The position numbers and the translations under genes are program-made. DNA of 40,956 bases from Lachnospiraceae bacterium (GTDB lineage Bacteria; Bacillota; Clostridia; Lachnospirales; Lachnospiraceae): assembly GCA_017938285.1 (NCBI GenBank), contig JAGBBW010000124.1, positions 1-40,956 of the forward strand. The letters are read 5' to 3'. Positions 1 through 8,196 of the stretch are shown piece after piece (position 1 is the first letter of the stretch; every line of letters starts with the position of its first letter). The notes under the pieces are model-generated. The model ran no database searches, had not been told where the DNA came from, and saw only the letters and a list, made by a program, of their open reading frames with translations.

Positions 1-99
1 TACATAGAGGGTTGGTATAACCGTAAGCGGATTCACAGTGCCATTGGTTATATGACGCCTCAGCAGAAGGAGGATGAGGAACTAAAAAAAGCTGGATAA
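1..99 (+). mobile_element. IS3-family transposase, C-terminal fragment cut by the window edge
   Basis: Frame 1 is open from the first base to a TAA at 97-99 and encodes 32 residues. They include WYNRKRIHSAIGYMTPQQ, the typical end of the DDE integrase (OrfB) of IS3-family elements, just after the catalytic glutamate. The rest of the element lies outside the window, so intactness cannot be judged. A probable right terminal repeat follows at 115-139. Confidence 0.85.
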
Positions 100-114
100 C
101 CTTTCAACTTTTTT

Positions 115-139
115 TGTCCAAAGTATTGACATAAGTCCA
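115..139. repeat. Probable right terminal inverted repeat of the IS3-family element
   Basis: The segment starts TGTCCAAAGTATTGACATAA and ends in CA. Read on the minus strand it begins TGGACTTATGTCAATACTTT, which looks like the tip of IS3-family elements (TG...CA ends). It follows the transposase stop by 15 bases. The left end is outside the window, so the exact boundary and any target duplication cannot be checked. Confidence 0.6.
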
Positions 140-261
140 TAAATCACAAACAGCTTACCCCATCTGTCTTCGTATGTACCATTCGGAAAAACACTTTGAA
201 AACTCTCCATTTCTTCTTTGTTTCTCATATTCTTTCACTTCCAAACATGCACAGAATTCAT

Positions 262-897
262 CTATTTCTTCCTGTATATCTCGTAACCCTCCGCAAATAA
301 TCCAGCAACATGTTCTGTTCTTTGTGATACCTTTCCCGTACTTCTTGTTGAATCAATTACAATTACTTCCTTTTTTTCATCATCTACAAATTCTTTAAAA
401 AACATCACATGACTTCCAATTTTAGCAAAAACATCCCCTTGTTGTATCTCATCCAGACATTCTACTACCGTTGCGTATTCAGGAATATCTCTTGTCGCTA
501 TTTTTTTAGGCAGCTCCCAACATACTGTCAGTAGTCCTGAACAGTCTACCCCTACCGAATTATAACTACCATATCTTTTTGTATCTTCGGGAACATTTCC
601 GGCATATTTTCCTTCTCTGATCCCACGTTCAAACTCCTCTATTGTGGAAGCATTTCCCCAACCATAGGGAATTCCAACATTCACTTCGCCAACTTTCCAC
701 CAGCCACAATCAAGGATTTCACCCTTCCACGTTATATCTGGTGTATCAACAAAACGACCATTCCCATCAGTCCCATGCTTCACATTTTTCTCATGCGCAA
801 TCCATTTATAATCAGCATATTCCAAGGCTTTTTCTATCACTTTTTTACCCCATATATCCGAAGTAGTATTCACCGATTTTGCCTCCGTCAAGTTCAA
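262..897 (-). CDS. NlpC/P60-like (CHAP-type) cysteine hydrolase, cytoplasmic form
   Basis: This 211-residue protein has the layout of papain-like NlpC/P60 amidases or peptidases. A nucleophile Cys119 lies in VDCSGLL, a histidine (His163) in GSHVMFF, and an acidic third residue (Asp182) in IDSTR. There is no signal peptide or membrane segment, so an extracellular wall-hydrolase role is doubtful. The only start with a ribosome binding site is TTG at 897, preceded by GGCAGGAG that overlaps the end of the upstream gene. It lies 11 bases after the YwaF-like gene and is probably co-transcribed with it. The 3' end abuts IS debris. The substrate is unknown; the fold assignment is fairly safe. Confidence 0.7.
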   Translation of the reverse strand: MNLTEAKSVNTTSDIWGKKVIEKALEYADYKWIAHEKNVKHGTDGNGRFVDTPDITWKGEILDCGWWKVGEVNVGIPYGWGNASTIEEFERGIREGKYAGNVPEDTKRYGSYNSVGVDCSGLLTVCWELPKKIATRDIPEYATVVECLDEIQQGDVFAKIGSHVMFFKEFVDDEKKEVIVIDSTRSTGKVSQRTEHVAGLFAEGYEIYRKK

Positions 898-908
898 AGT
901 CTCCTGCC

Positions 909-1679
909 TTACCCCTCACGCCCTGTTCGCTTAACAGCAAAATAAATCACATACACCAGCAGTTCTGCCACAAAAAATACAATGACGTTTAAAAATGGCA
1001 TAATATATGGCGCAATATGTTCCGGAACCAGGTAAAACGGGTCCTGCGTTACAAAGAACCAGTTGAACTGATTCGTATGCCCCCACGCCTGACCATTATA
1101 TAAAGTATTTCCAAGCAGTGCCCAGAGAGTCATGCAAACAAGGACTGCCAGATCCCTGTAGCACCGTTTCCAGGCAAATCCTGCCTCATCAAACAGTAAC
1201 ACCAGTAATCCATATATTGTCATCAGACCATGAAACAGCAGCGTCTGAATCACCCGGTAAGAAAACGGCTGCACCTGATACCACATCAAACCAGCCGGAT
1301 AAATCAGATACACCAGATTGGAGAGGAATCCAAGCAGTGCAAACTGCCGTCTGTAGCGTCCTAAAAACGCACTATGCCTGCTCCAGAAACACATGACACA
1401 CATTGCAGTGCAGACATGAAAAGGCAGCTTTTCCACATCAATTTTCCCATAGGCAAACGGCATAAGGAAAAAATCAGCAATATACAAGCCAAATGCAGCA
1501 TTGATAAACAGGGAGCTTACCTTCTGTTTTGTTTCTCTGTCTTTCTTTTTTACACATACAATAACGGTAACAGCCACAACAACTGCCACAAACATATAAC
1601 ACAAATGCCAGAATCCAAAACACGAAAATATCGCTCCGCCCTTTTTATCCGACAACAATTCACTTAAAAAAGCATACAT
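909..1679 (-). CDS. YwaF-family (TIGR02206-like) integral membrane protein
   Basis: This 256-residue protein has about six or seven hydrophobic helices, e.g. near residues 22-42, 58-75, 85-100, 112-130, 140-165, 172-190 and 225-250. It resembles the YwaF-type membrane proteins of Firmicutes, including the features LPFHVCTAMC and the late DPFYLVPEHIAPYIMPFLNV. Function in this family is unknown. The ATG at 1679 follows GGAGGGAATC. It is transcribed divergently from the penicillin-binding protein gene and is followed closely by the NlpC/P60-like gene. Confidence 0.65.
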   Translation of the reverse strand: MYAFLSELLSDKKGGAIFSCFGFWHLCYMFVAVVVAVTVIVCVKKKDRETKQKVSSLFINAAFGLYIADFFLMPFAYGKIDVEKLPFHVCTAMCVMCFWSRHSAFLGRYRRQFALLGFLSNLVYLIYPAGLMWYQVQPFSYRVIQTLLFHGLMTIYGLLVLLFDEAGFAWKRCYRDLAVLVCMTLWALLGNTLYNGQAWGHTNQFNWFFVTQDPFYLVPEHIAPYIMPFLNVIVFFVAELLVYVIYFAVKRTGREG

Positions 1680-1739
1680 GATTCCCTCCGGCTTATTTTC
1701 CTGTAAACAATGATTACCGCTTTCCAGACAACACCTATT

Positions 1740-1769
1740 ATCATATCACATGAAAAATAAAATGTCCAA
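1740..1769 (-). promoter_or_regulatory. Probable sigma-A promoter of the YwaF-like gene
   Basis: On the minus strand TTGGAC (1769-1764) is followed after 18 bases by TATGAT (1745-1740), about 60 bases ahead of the start codon. The match is decent but the spacer is one base long. Confidence 0.5.
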
Positions 1770-1850
1770 TTCAAGTTTAAAACCCTAAATATTGTATCAT
1801 ACTTTTTATAAGTGAAACACTTTTGTAATAAAAACTACACAGTCTTTTCA

Positions 1851-1879
1851 TTGAAATATGTCAGGCTTTCTGATATACT
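1851..1879 (+). promoter_or_regulatory. Sigma-A promoter of the penicillin-binding protein gene
   Basis: TTGAAA (1851-1856), a 17-base spacer and TATACT (1874-1879) form a near-consensus vegetative promoter. The start codon is at 1951, behind an AGAGAGGG ribosome binding site, giving a leader of roughly 65 bases. Confidence 0.75.
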
Positions 1880-1950
1880 ACATACTGGATAGATATGAAA
1901 ATAATAGAAAATAATACCTGACTACTATATAAACAAAGAGAGGGATATCT

Positions 1951-4818
1951 ATGGATTACAGCAAATCCGCCGTAAACAAAAAACTGCGGCAGTTAAAAAC
2001 AACTACAACCAGACTGTCTACCAAGGTGAAGGTTTCCTCCTTCCGCCTGTTTCTGGTCTGCATCGTATTTCTGGCGGTCACCGGAGCCATGGCAGCCTTT
2101 GGTACATTAGAGGGTCTGATTTCGTCTGCCCCGGACATTAACAATATTAATGTGGTTCCGACGGGCTACACGACCAAGTTCTATTACAGTGACGGCACTC
2201 TGTCCCAGACACTGGTCGGTGCCGGCAGCAACCGGGAATATGTAACCATTGATGAAATTCCGATTCATGTCCAGAATGCATTCATTGCCATCGAGGATGA
2301 ACGTTTCCGGGAACATGACGGTATTGACGTCCGCAGTATTTTCCGTGCTGCGGTAGAAATGCTGACGTCCGGCGACTTACAGAGCGGTGCCAGCACCATT
2401 ACCCAGCAGTTGTTAAAAAACCAGATTTTCGGCGGTGGTAATGAGTCCAGTGACTTTGATAAGATTATCCGTAAGCTTCAGGAACAGTATCTTGCCATCC
2501 AGCTGGAAAATACCCTGGACAAAAATACCATTCTGGAATATTACTTAAACACCATTAACCTTGGTCAGGGTGCTTATGGTATCCAGATGGCCTCCCGGAC
2601 CTACTTCGGCAAAGATGTTGGCGAACTGACCATTTCTGAAGCGGCAGTGCTGGCCTGTCTGCCAAAGTCCCCGACCAATATGAATCCTCTTACCAATCCG
2701 GAAGAAAACATGGAACGCCGGGATACCGTCCTTTACATGATGGATAAACTGGGATTCATTACTGAAGAAGAATACCAGACTGCTTTGAACGATACCGAAT
2801 CCGTTTATCTGCGGATTGCCTCCCATGTGGAAGAAAATTCCGAAGTTTCCTACTACAGCTACTTTACGGACGAGGTAATCAACCAGCTGATGAACGATCT
2901 GCAGACAGAGCTTGGCTATAGTGCTTCCCAGGCTTCTTCCATGATTTACACCAGTGGTCTCCGTGTATTTACCACCCAGGACCGCCAGATTCAGGACATT
3001 TGTGATGAAGTGGTTGCCCGACCGGATATGTATCCGGAAATCGGAAAGGGGTCCTATTATGATGTTTCTTACGCTCTCTCTGTACTGAAAGAGGATGGTA
3101 CTACCATCCACTACCAGCTGGCAGACTTTATTAAACATCATAATTCCTTTAAAAATTCCAGTTCTGTCATTGTACGGATCAGCAATGGTCTTTACAACCT
3201 GCTCTGTACGGACCTGGATTATCTGACCCAGTGTATTGATGAGTTCCGTACTGCCCATGTGGCAGAGGGGGATACGATTCTTGGCGAACGTTTCATCCCG
3301 ACCCTGCAGCCGCAGATTTCCCTTTCCATTATGGACCAGTCCAATGGAGCGGTGGTTGCGTTAGTCGGCGGTCGTGGTGAAAAAACCGGTAACCGTACCT
3401 TAAACCGTGCCACCTCCACCATTCGTCAGGTAGGTTCCACCTATAAGGTTCTGGCCGCGTTTCTGCCTGCCCTGGATACCGGCGGCATGACACTGGCTAC
3501 CCCGATTGATGATGCCCCGTTCTTCTACCCTGGTTCCACCAAGGAAGTCCAGAACTGGTATAAGCGCAATCCTCCGTTTTTGGGACTTTCCACCCTGCGT
3601 TATGGTCTTTCCTACTCCATGAATATCGTGGCAGTAAAAACATTGCAGGCCGTTACCCCACCGGTTGGTTTTGACTATTTAAAGAAGCTTGGCTTCACCA
3701 CCCTGGTGGATTACCAGGTTGCTGCGGATGGCTCTATTTATACGGATATTGGGTTACCCCTTGCCCTGGGTGGTCTGACCAATGGTGTTTCCAACATTGA
3801 AATGACTGCCGCATTTGCCTCTATTGCCAATGGTGGCGTATACAATGAACCATACTATTACACCAAGGTTCTGGATCACGAAGGAAATGTTCTGCTGGAG
3901 CACGAACCTTCCTCCCGCCAGGTAATGAAAACTTCCACCGCCTATCTGCTGACCAATGCCATGCAGGATACATTTAAGGCTTCCCGTGGTACTACCACGC
4001 AGCCGGTTTTCGTTGATTATGAAATGCCGATTGCCGGAAAGACTGGTACTACTACCAACAGTGTGGACTTGTGGCTCTGTGCCTACTCTCCATATTATAC
4101 CTGTTCCATCTGGTCCGGTTTTGATAACAACTATGAAGTAACCAACTCCAAACACAACTATATCTGGCGTGATATTATGGAAGCCGTACACAGGGAAAAA
4201 CAGCTTGCGTATAAGGACTTCGCCATGCCGGATTCCATTCTGACTGCCAGTATCTGTACAAAATCCGGACTTCTGGCAAAACCAGGTGTCTGCGATGCCT
4301 ACGAGGCAGGTTCCACTGTCCGTACGGAATACTTTGCCAAAGGTACGGTTCCAACGGAATACTGTGACTGTCATGTTATCGCCACCATCTGTCTGGATAC
4401 CGGACATCTGGCTACCGAATATTGTACTAACGTAGAAGAGAAAGTGCTGTTAGTCAAAGATGAACCGGTTATTTATATCCCGACCGAAACGGACCCTACC
4501 ATGGCTACACCAACTCCGGTACCGGAGGGTTACGTTATACCAAAGAATGAGGAAATCAAAAAAGAGTACCATTACATTACTTCCGATACCAAGTATATCC
4601 TGCCATCGGAATACTGTACGGTCCACACATTTGTAGAAGTGCTCCCTCCGGAACAGACCGGACCGTTTGACCCATCTGAGCCTGGAACCGGAGACACTGG
4701 AGAGGAACCAGACCAGTCCGGCTCTCCTCAGCCCCCTTATGTACCGGCCGTCCCAACCCCTACCCCATTGCCGGATACCACCAATCCGTTTTCCAACGGA
4801 GGATTCCAGTCTCATTAG
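1951..4818 (+). CDS. Class A penicillin-binding protein (glycosyltransferase/transpeptidase)
   Basis: This 955-residue bifunctional enzyme polymerises lipid II and cross-links peptidoglycan on the outer face of the membrane. One membrane anchor spans about residues 30-52. The glycosyltransferase (GT51) domain shows EDERF at 115-119 with the catalytic Glu115, GASTITQQL at 146-154, and the RKLQEQYLAIQLE block near 174-186. The transpeptidase domain shows STYK (nucleophile Ser496, Lys499), SMN at 556-558 and KTGT at 697-700. The last 80 or so residues are a Pro/Thr/Glu-rich tail, probably extracellular and disordered. The gene is monocistronic, with its own promoter at 1851-1879 and a terminator at 4855-4903. 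All catalytic motifs are intact. Confidence 0.95.
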   Translation: MDYSKSAVNKKLRQLKTTTTRLSTKVKVSSFRLFLVCIVFLAVTGAMAAFGTLEGLISSAPDINNINVVPTGYTTKFYYSDGTLSQTLVGAGSNREYVTIDEIPIHVQNAFIAIEDERFREHDGIDVRSIFRAAVEMLTSGDLQSGASTITQQLLKNQIFGGGNESSDFDKIIRKLQEQYLAIQLENTLDKNTILEYYLNTINLGQGAYGIQMASRTYFGKDVGELTISEAAVLACLPKSPTNMNPLTNPEENMERRDTVLYMMDKLGFITEEEYQTALNDTESVYLRIASHVEENSEVSYYSYFTDEVINQLMNDLQTELGYSASQASSMIYTSGLRVFTTQDRQIQDICDEVVARPDMYPEIGKGSYYDVSYALSVLKEDGTTIHYQLADFIKHHNSFKNSSSVIVRISNGLYNLLCTDLDYLTQCIDEFRTAHVAEGDTILGERFIPTLQPQISLSIMDQSNGAVVALVGGRGEKTGNRTLNRATSTIRQVGSTYKVLAAFLPALDTGGMTLATPIDDAPFFYPGSTKEVQNWYKRNPPFLGLSTLRYGLSYSMNIVAVKTLQAVTPPVGFDYLKKLGFTTLVDYQVAADGSIYTDIGLPLALGGLTNGVSNIEMTAAFASIANGGVYNEPYYYTKVLDHEGNVLLEHEPSSRQVMKTSTAYLLTNAMQDTFKASRGTTTQPVFVDYEMPIAGKTGTTTNSVDLWLCAYSPYYTCSIWSGFDNNYEVTNSKHNYIWRDIMEAVHREKQLAYKDFAMPDSILTASICTKSGLLAKPGVCDAYEAGSTVRTEYFAKGTVPTEYCDCHVIATICLDTGHLATEYCTNVEEKVLLVKDEPVIYIPTETDPTMATPTPVPEGYVIPKNEEIKKEYHYITSDTKYILPSEYCTVHTFVEVLPPEQTGPFDPSEPGTGDTGEEPDQSGSPQPPYVPAVPTPTPLPDTTNPFSNGGFQSH

Positions 4819-4854
4819 CAGATGGAGGATGTCCTAAAAAATCATTAATTACTG

Positions 4855-4903
4855 AAAAAACTGGAACAAATTTCTCTTAAGAAAAACTTGTTCCAGTTTT
4901 TTT
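4855..4903. terminator. Bidirectional terminator between the PBP gene and spoVAE
   Basis: CTGGAACAA (4861-4869) pairs with TTGTTCCAG (4888-4896), extended by A/T pairs. A run of seven T follows on the plus strand and a T run also follows on the minus strand. It can end both converging transcripts. The plus-strand T run ends at the spoVAE stop codon. Confidence 0.9.
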
Positions 4904-5270
4904 ATTTCTCTCCTGCCGTTTTAATCTTCGGCTTAAACAACAACGAAGCAACATAACCAAAAATCAGTGCTGCACAGATTCCGACTGCGGAAGAAGTAAA
5001 ACCTCCCTTAAAAATACCAAGGAACCCATCTTCCTGAACCGCCGTCTTTACTCCATCAAACAGGTTGTGGCCAAAACCAAGCAGCGGAACCGTTGCCCCG
5101 GCTCCGGCAAACTCCTTCCATGGTCCATAGAGTCCCAAAAAGCTTAAGACAGAACCACTGATTACCAGAAGCACCATAACATGACCCGGCTGCAGTTTTG
5201 TCCGGTCCATTAAAATCTGGACCAGGGCACAGGTACCACCTCCGGCCAGAAATGCAATTAAATAGTCCAT
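4902..5270 (-). CDS. spoVAE: Stage V sporulation protein AE (SpoVAE/AEb)
   Basis: This 122-residue, four-helix membrane protein shows the SpoVAE hallmarks LIAFLAGGGTCALVQIL, QPGHVMVLLVISG, and a late FKGGFTSSAVG block. SpoVA proteins sit in the spore inner membrane and carry dipicolinic acid (DPA) in during sporulation and out during germination. The ATG at 5270 follows GGAGAGGAAA. A longer reading upstream would run back into spoVAD and has no such site. The gene lies 10 bases after spoVAD and should be expressed with it in the forespore. Confidence 0.9.
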   Translation of the reverse strand: MDYLIAFLAGGGTCALVQILMDRTKLQPGHVMVLLVISGSVLSFLGLYGPWKEFAGAGATVPLLGFGHNLFDGVKTAVQEDGFLGIFKGGFTSSAVGICAALIFGYVASLLFKPKIKTAGEK

Positions 5271-5280
5271 TTTCCTCTCC

Positions 5281-6312
5281 TTACTCCTTCCATTCCAGTG
5301 CAACCGCATGGGCAATTCCAGGTACGGTATCACCTTCATTGGAGCTGACGGTTGACAATAAGGCTCCGGTTGGCACAAATAAAATTTTTTTCCACTTTCC
5401 TTCTCTCATATTCTGGAGCAGATAGCCTGCCAGAGTTACTGCTGCACAGCCGCAGCCACTGCCGCCGCTGTGAACATCCTGAAACTTCTGGTCATAGATG
5501 GTCATTCCACAGTCCATATGCTGCTTTGTAATATCATATCCTTCCGCCTTTAACAAATCCAGAAGAATATCACTTCCTACATTTCCCAAATCTCCGGTTA
5601 CTATTTTATCGTAATACTCCGGTTTCCGGTCCAGGTCTTTCAAATGGGTGGAAATGGTATCTACCGCCGCCGGTGCCATACAGGCTCCCATATTCGCCTT
5701 GTCGGTAATACCATAATCCATAATTTTTCCCGGTGTTGCCGCGGTCACATAAACTCCCGGCTTCTGTTCTTTGTCCCGCTTCAGTACAACTGCACCACTG
5801 CCGGTCACTGTCCAGGTAGCACAGGGTGGACGCTGGTTACCATAACTTAATGGAAAGCGGAATTCTTTTTCTGCTGTGGCATAATGGCTGGAAGTTGCTG
5901 CCACAACATGCTCTGCCAGTTCTGCTTCCAGCAGAACTGAAGCCAGCAGTAATGACTCTCCCATGGTCGAACAGGCTCCATATACACCAAACACCGGTAT
6001 TCCTAACGACTTAACCCCAAACGAGCTGGCAGTCATCTGACGGAGCAGATCCCCACAAAACAGATTTTCCACATCCTTTATAGTCAGACCAGCTTTTTCC
6101 ACTGCTTTCTCTATTGTCTGACGCTGCAGATGACTTTCTGATTCTTCCCAGTTTTCTCCATCAAACTTTCCTGTTTCATCATAACCATCCAGATATCTTC
6201 CCAATGGTCCCTGCTGCTCCATGGCGCCGCCAAAGCAGGCACTGGAAAGAACCCGGACAGGCTGGGTAAAACGGAAGGTCTGCCTGCCCTGTTTCTTTTT
6301 TGTGTGTTCCAT
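5281..6312 (-). CDS. spoVAD: Stage V sporulation protein AD (SpoVAD)
   Basis: This 343-residue thiolase-fold protein is soluble and, in Bacillus, binds dipicolinic acid for the SpoVA channel. Diagnostic stretches are the N-terminal SACFGGAMEQQGPLG, the middle VFGVYGACSTMGESL and GNQRPPCATWTVTGSGA, and the late HSGGSGCGCAAVTLAGY. The ATG at 6312 follows an AAAGGAAA site and fits the family start. The gene is first in a two-gene unit with spoVAE. The usual neighbour spoVAC is not present here. A sigma-G type promoter lies 27 bases upstream of the start codon. Confidence 0.93.
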   Translation of the reverse strand: MEHTKKKQGRQTFRFTQPVRVLSSACFGGAMEQQGPLGRYLDGYDETGKFDGENWEESESHLQRQTIEKAVEKAGLTIKDVENLFCGDLLRQMTASSFGVKSLGIPVFGVYGACSTMGESLLLASVLLEAELAEHVVAATSSHYATAEKEFRFPLSYGNQRPPCATWTVTGSGAVVLKRDKEQKPGVYVTAATPGKIMDYGITDKANMGACMAPAAVDTISTHLKDLDRKPEYYDKIVTGDLGNVGSDILLDLLKAEGYDITKQHMDCGMTIYDQKFQDVHSGGSGCGCAAVTLAGYLLQNMREGKWKKILFVPTGALLSTVSSNEGDTVPGIAHAVALEWKE

Positions 6313-6338
6313 TACATGTTTCCTTTCTTTTTTTGGAA

Positions 6339-6368
6339 TAGTATGTGTAAAAAAAAGACGAAGTATAC
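6339..6368 (-). promoter_or_regulatory. Sigma-G (forespore) type promoter of spoVAD-spoVAE
   Basis: On the minus strand GTATA (6368-6364) is followed after exactly 18 bases by CATACTA (6345-6339). This matches the forespore sigma-G pattern known from Bacillus (-35 G-x-A-T-R, -10 C-A-T-x-x-T-A). The position about 27 bases before the spoVAD ATG fits. The same -10 box also suits sigma-F, which is known to overlap in specificity. Confidence 0.75.
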
Positions 6369-6468
6369 ACAAAAGAAGCCAGCTTGTCCAGCAGTTTTAT
6401 TTCTCCAGCTGATATAGTCAGTTCCTGAATTCCGCAAGAATTATATCAGATAGCAGCATCCTACTATT

Positions 6469-7788
6469 TTACTCTTCCATCAACCAATCAATAATGTTTA
6501 TCGATTTAATTCCTTCATAAGAGGAATCCAGCCCCGGATTCAATGATAATACTATCTTTTCATAATTATCGTTGATTTTCTCTAATGGTGCCAATTCCCT
6601 GGTACGTACATCCTCACTTGTCATAGACTCCGTTACTTGGACATAAAGCTTATTATCCGCTTTTGTCGCAATAAAATCCACTTCTGAATTATCCACCTTT
6701 CCTATTGCAACATTGTAACCACGGCGAAGCAGTTCAAAATACACAACATTTTCTAATGCGTGACCACTGTCACGATTGCGAAAACCGAGAAGATAATTTC
6801 TAAGACCAATATCTACGATATAAAATTTTCCAAGTGTACGTAAAAACTCTTTGCCTTTCACATCAAAACGCTTGATATCATAGAAGAAATAGGACTCTAA
6901 CAAAGCATTCACATAAGCCTGCACTGTATGTGCACTTGGCATTCCTTTTCGCTTCCCATCTTTCAGCAGCCCTTCGTTCACGAGTACATTGCCAATGGAA
7001 GAAATAGAAATATTACTACCGATATTATCTGCTAAATATAGTACTATCTTACGCAGTAACACCGGGTCAGTAATCTTTTTCTGCCCCCTCCGATTTTCTC
7101 TCTCCAAAATATCACGCACAATCACAGTGGAATAAATACCTTCCAACAGCATCAGAGTTTTTTCCTGTTCCAGTCCCACATCAGCAATTCCTGGCATTCC
7201 ACCAAATCGCATATATGCATCAAACACTTCCCTCAGCTCATAATTTACCCCTGCTATATCATACACCTGCTTGCGGACACCACCCAAAGTACTTTTCGCT
7301 TCTTTTACCTCAAAGTTATGAAAATACAAAAATTCAGTAAATGAGAGCGGCAACATCTTGATTTCCACACATCTGCCGGACAAGTACGTAGAGTACTCAG
7401 AAGAAAGCAAATACACATTCGAACCGGTTATATAGATGTCACAATTAAAATCTACACGAAATGAATTTATAGCATCTTCCCAGTTCGGCACCCTCTGTAC
7501 TTCATCAAAAAAGAAATACATTCTCTTTTGTGGAAGCACATGCTCTTTTACATAATTGTAAAACTCATCCGCTGTCATCTCTTTAAATACATAAGATTCA
7601 AAGTTCATTTCCACTATCTGTTCATCCGAAATACCACTATTCTTCAAATGCTCCGCCATCAACTTTAGTAAACTTGATTTTCCGCATCTTCGTATTCCTG
7701 TCACTACCTTTACCGGTTCTGTGTCCTGAAAAGCAATTAGTTTTTTTAAGTATATATCTCTTTTTTTGAGTTCATGTGTATCTATCAT
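6469..7788 (-). CDS. AAA ATPase with C-terminal DUF4143 domain
   Basis: This 439-residue protein belongs to the widespread ATPase family with an N-terminal P-loop and a C-terminal DUF4143 nuclease-like region. The Walker A motif GIRRCGKSS is at about 31-39, and the Walker B motif YFFFDEVQRV carries Asp95-Glu96. The tail contains KFYIVDIGLRNYLLG and VDFIATKADNKLYVQV. The latter resembles the D-x(n)-E-x-K core of PD-(D/E)XK nucleases. The start chosen is ATG at 7788, seven bases after AGGAGG. The TTG two codons earlier is too close to that site. These genes are often solitary and strain-variable; their biological role is not settled. Confidence 0.85.
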   Translation of the reverse strand: MIDTHELKKRDIYLKKLIAFQDTEPVKVVTGIRRCGKSSLLKLMAEHLKNSGISDEQIVEMNFESYVFKEMTADEFYNYVKEHVLPQKRMYFFFDEVQRVPNWEDAINSFRVDFNCDIYITGSNVYLLSSEYSTYLSGRCVEIKMLPLSFTEFLYFHNFEVKEAKSTLGGVRKQVYDIAGVNYELREVFDAYMRFGGMPGIADVGLEQEKTLMLLEGIYSTVIVRDILERENRRGQKKITDPVLLRKIVLYLADNIGSNISISSIGNVLVNEGLLKDGKRKGMPSAHTVQAYVNALLESYFFYDIKRFDVKGKEFLRTLGKFYIVDIGLRNYLLGFRNRDSGHALENVVYFELLRRGYNVAIGKVDNSEVDFIATKADNKLYVQVTESMTSEDVRTRELAPLEKINDNYEKIVLSLNPGLDSSYEGIKSINIIDWLMEE

Positions 7789-7814
7789 CCACAAGCCTCC
7801 TTCCTGATAGGTGT

Positions 7815-7853
7815 ATTATAGCAAAAACTTATGATATGTGCAAGTTTTTGCAC
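7815..7853 (-). promoter_or_regulatory. Promoter of the DUF4143 ATPase gene with an overlapping inverted repeat
   Basis: On the minus strand TTGCAC (7843-7838), 17 bases and TATAAT (7820-7815) form a strong sigma-A promoter. The -35 box is one arm of the inverted repeat GTGCAAGTTTTTGCAC (7838-7853). A dimeric repressor bound there would block RNA polymerase. No regulator is assigned. Confidence 0.75.
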
Positions 7854-7895
7854 TCAAATGCAGAAACTTTTATTATTTGACATTTTTTGTACCAC

Positions 7896-7930
7896 AAAAA
7901 AGCACCTACCATTTTCTGATAAGTGCTTTT
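7896..7930 (-). terminator. Terminator at the end of the signalling operon region
   Basis: An imperfect hairpin pairs AAAAGCAC (left) with GTGCTTTT (right). Six T follow on the minus strand. It would stop transcripts arriving from the kinase operon and gene debris just before the DUF4143 promoter. Confidence 0.7.
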
Positions 7931-7990
7931 GCAATATTTTATCCTTCCGACAACCAACCGGTTCTCTCTTACTTCTTAGCCAGCCATCCT

Positions 7991-8196
7991 CTAAAATACC
8001 GCCCTGAAAGATGGAAATAACCACAAAGAATATATCTGCCTGGTCTTTTTATTAATGGCATTCCGTTCCACCATATACCGGAATGTTTCCTCTAAGTCAT
8101 GGATTAAAAGTTTCATTTCACTGCTCCTTTTCGGTCTTCTTTAAAATATACAGCGCATCTTCCGCCGTACCGGATAACCAGACTAAACCTCTGTTC
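7991..8196 (-). pseudogene. Debris of two overlapping genes downstream of the HD-GYP kinase
   Basis: The 408 bases between 7789 and 8196 hold a promoter, a terminator and these remains. First comes an open stretch without a start codon that ends at 8118, with the C-terminal sequence GLVWLSGTAEDALYILKKT. Second, one base later, comes an ATG at 8116 behind AAAAGGAGCAGTGAA. It opens MKLLIHDLEETFRYMVERN but stops after 41 codons at 7991. The good ribosome binding site and tight coupling suggest a former gene pair now truncated. The second start resembles small flavodoxin-like proteins of Lachnospiraceae, but this is only an impression. Confidence 0.35.

Noticed and set aside
2545-4407. Long minus-strand open frames inside the penicillin-binding protein gene (237 and 217 residues)
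   Set aside because: They are shadows of a gene with all catalytic motifs. They have no ribosome sites and no recognisable domains.
5271-5378. N-terminal extension of spoVAE
   Set aside because: It overlaps spoVAD in another frame, is not family-like, and a good ribosome site marks the ATG at 5270.
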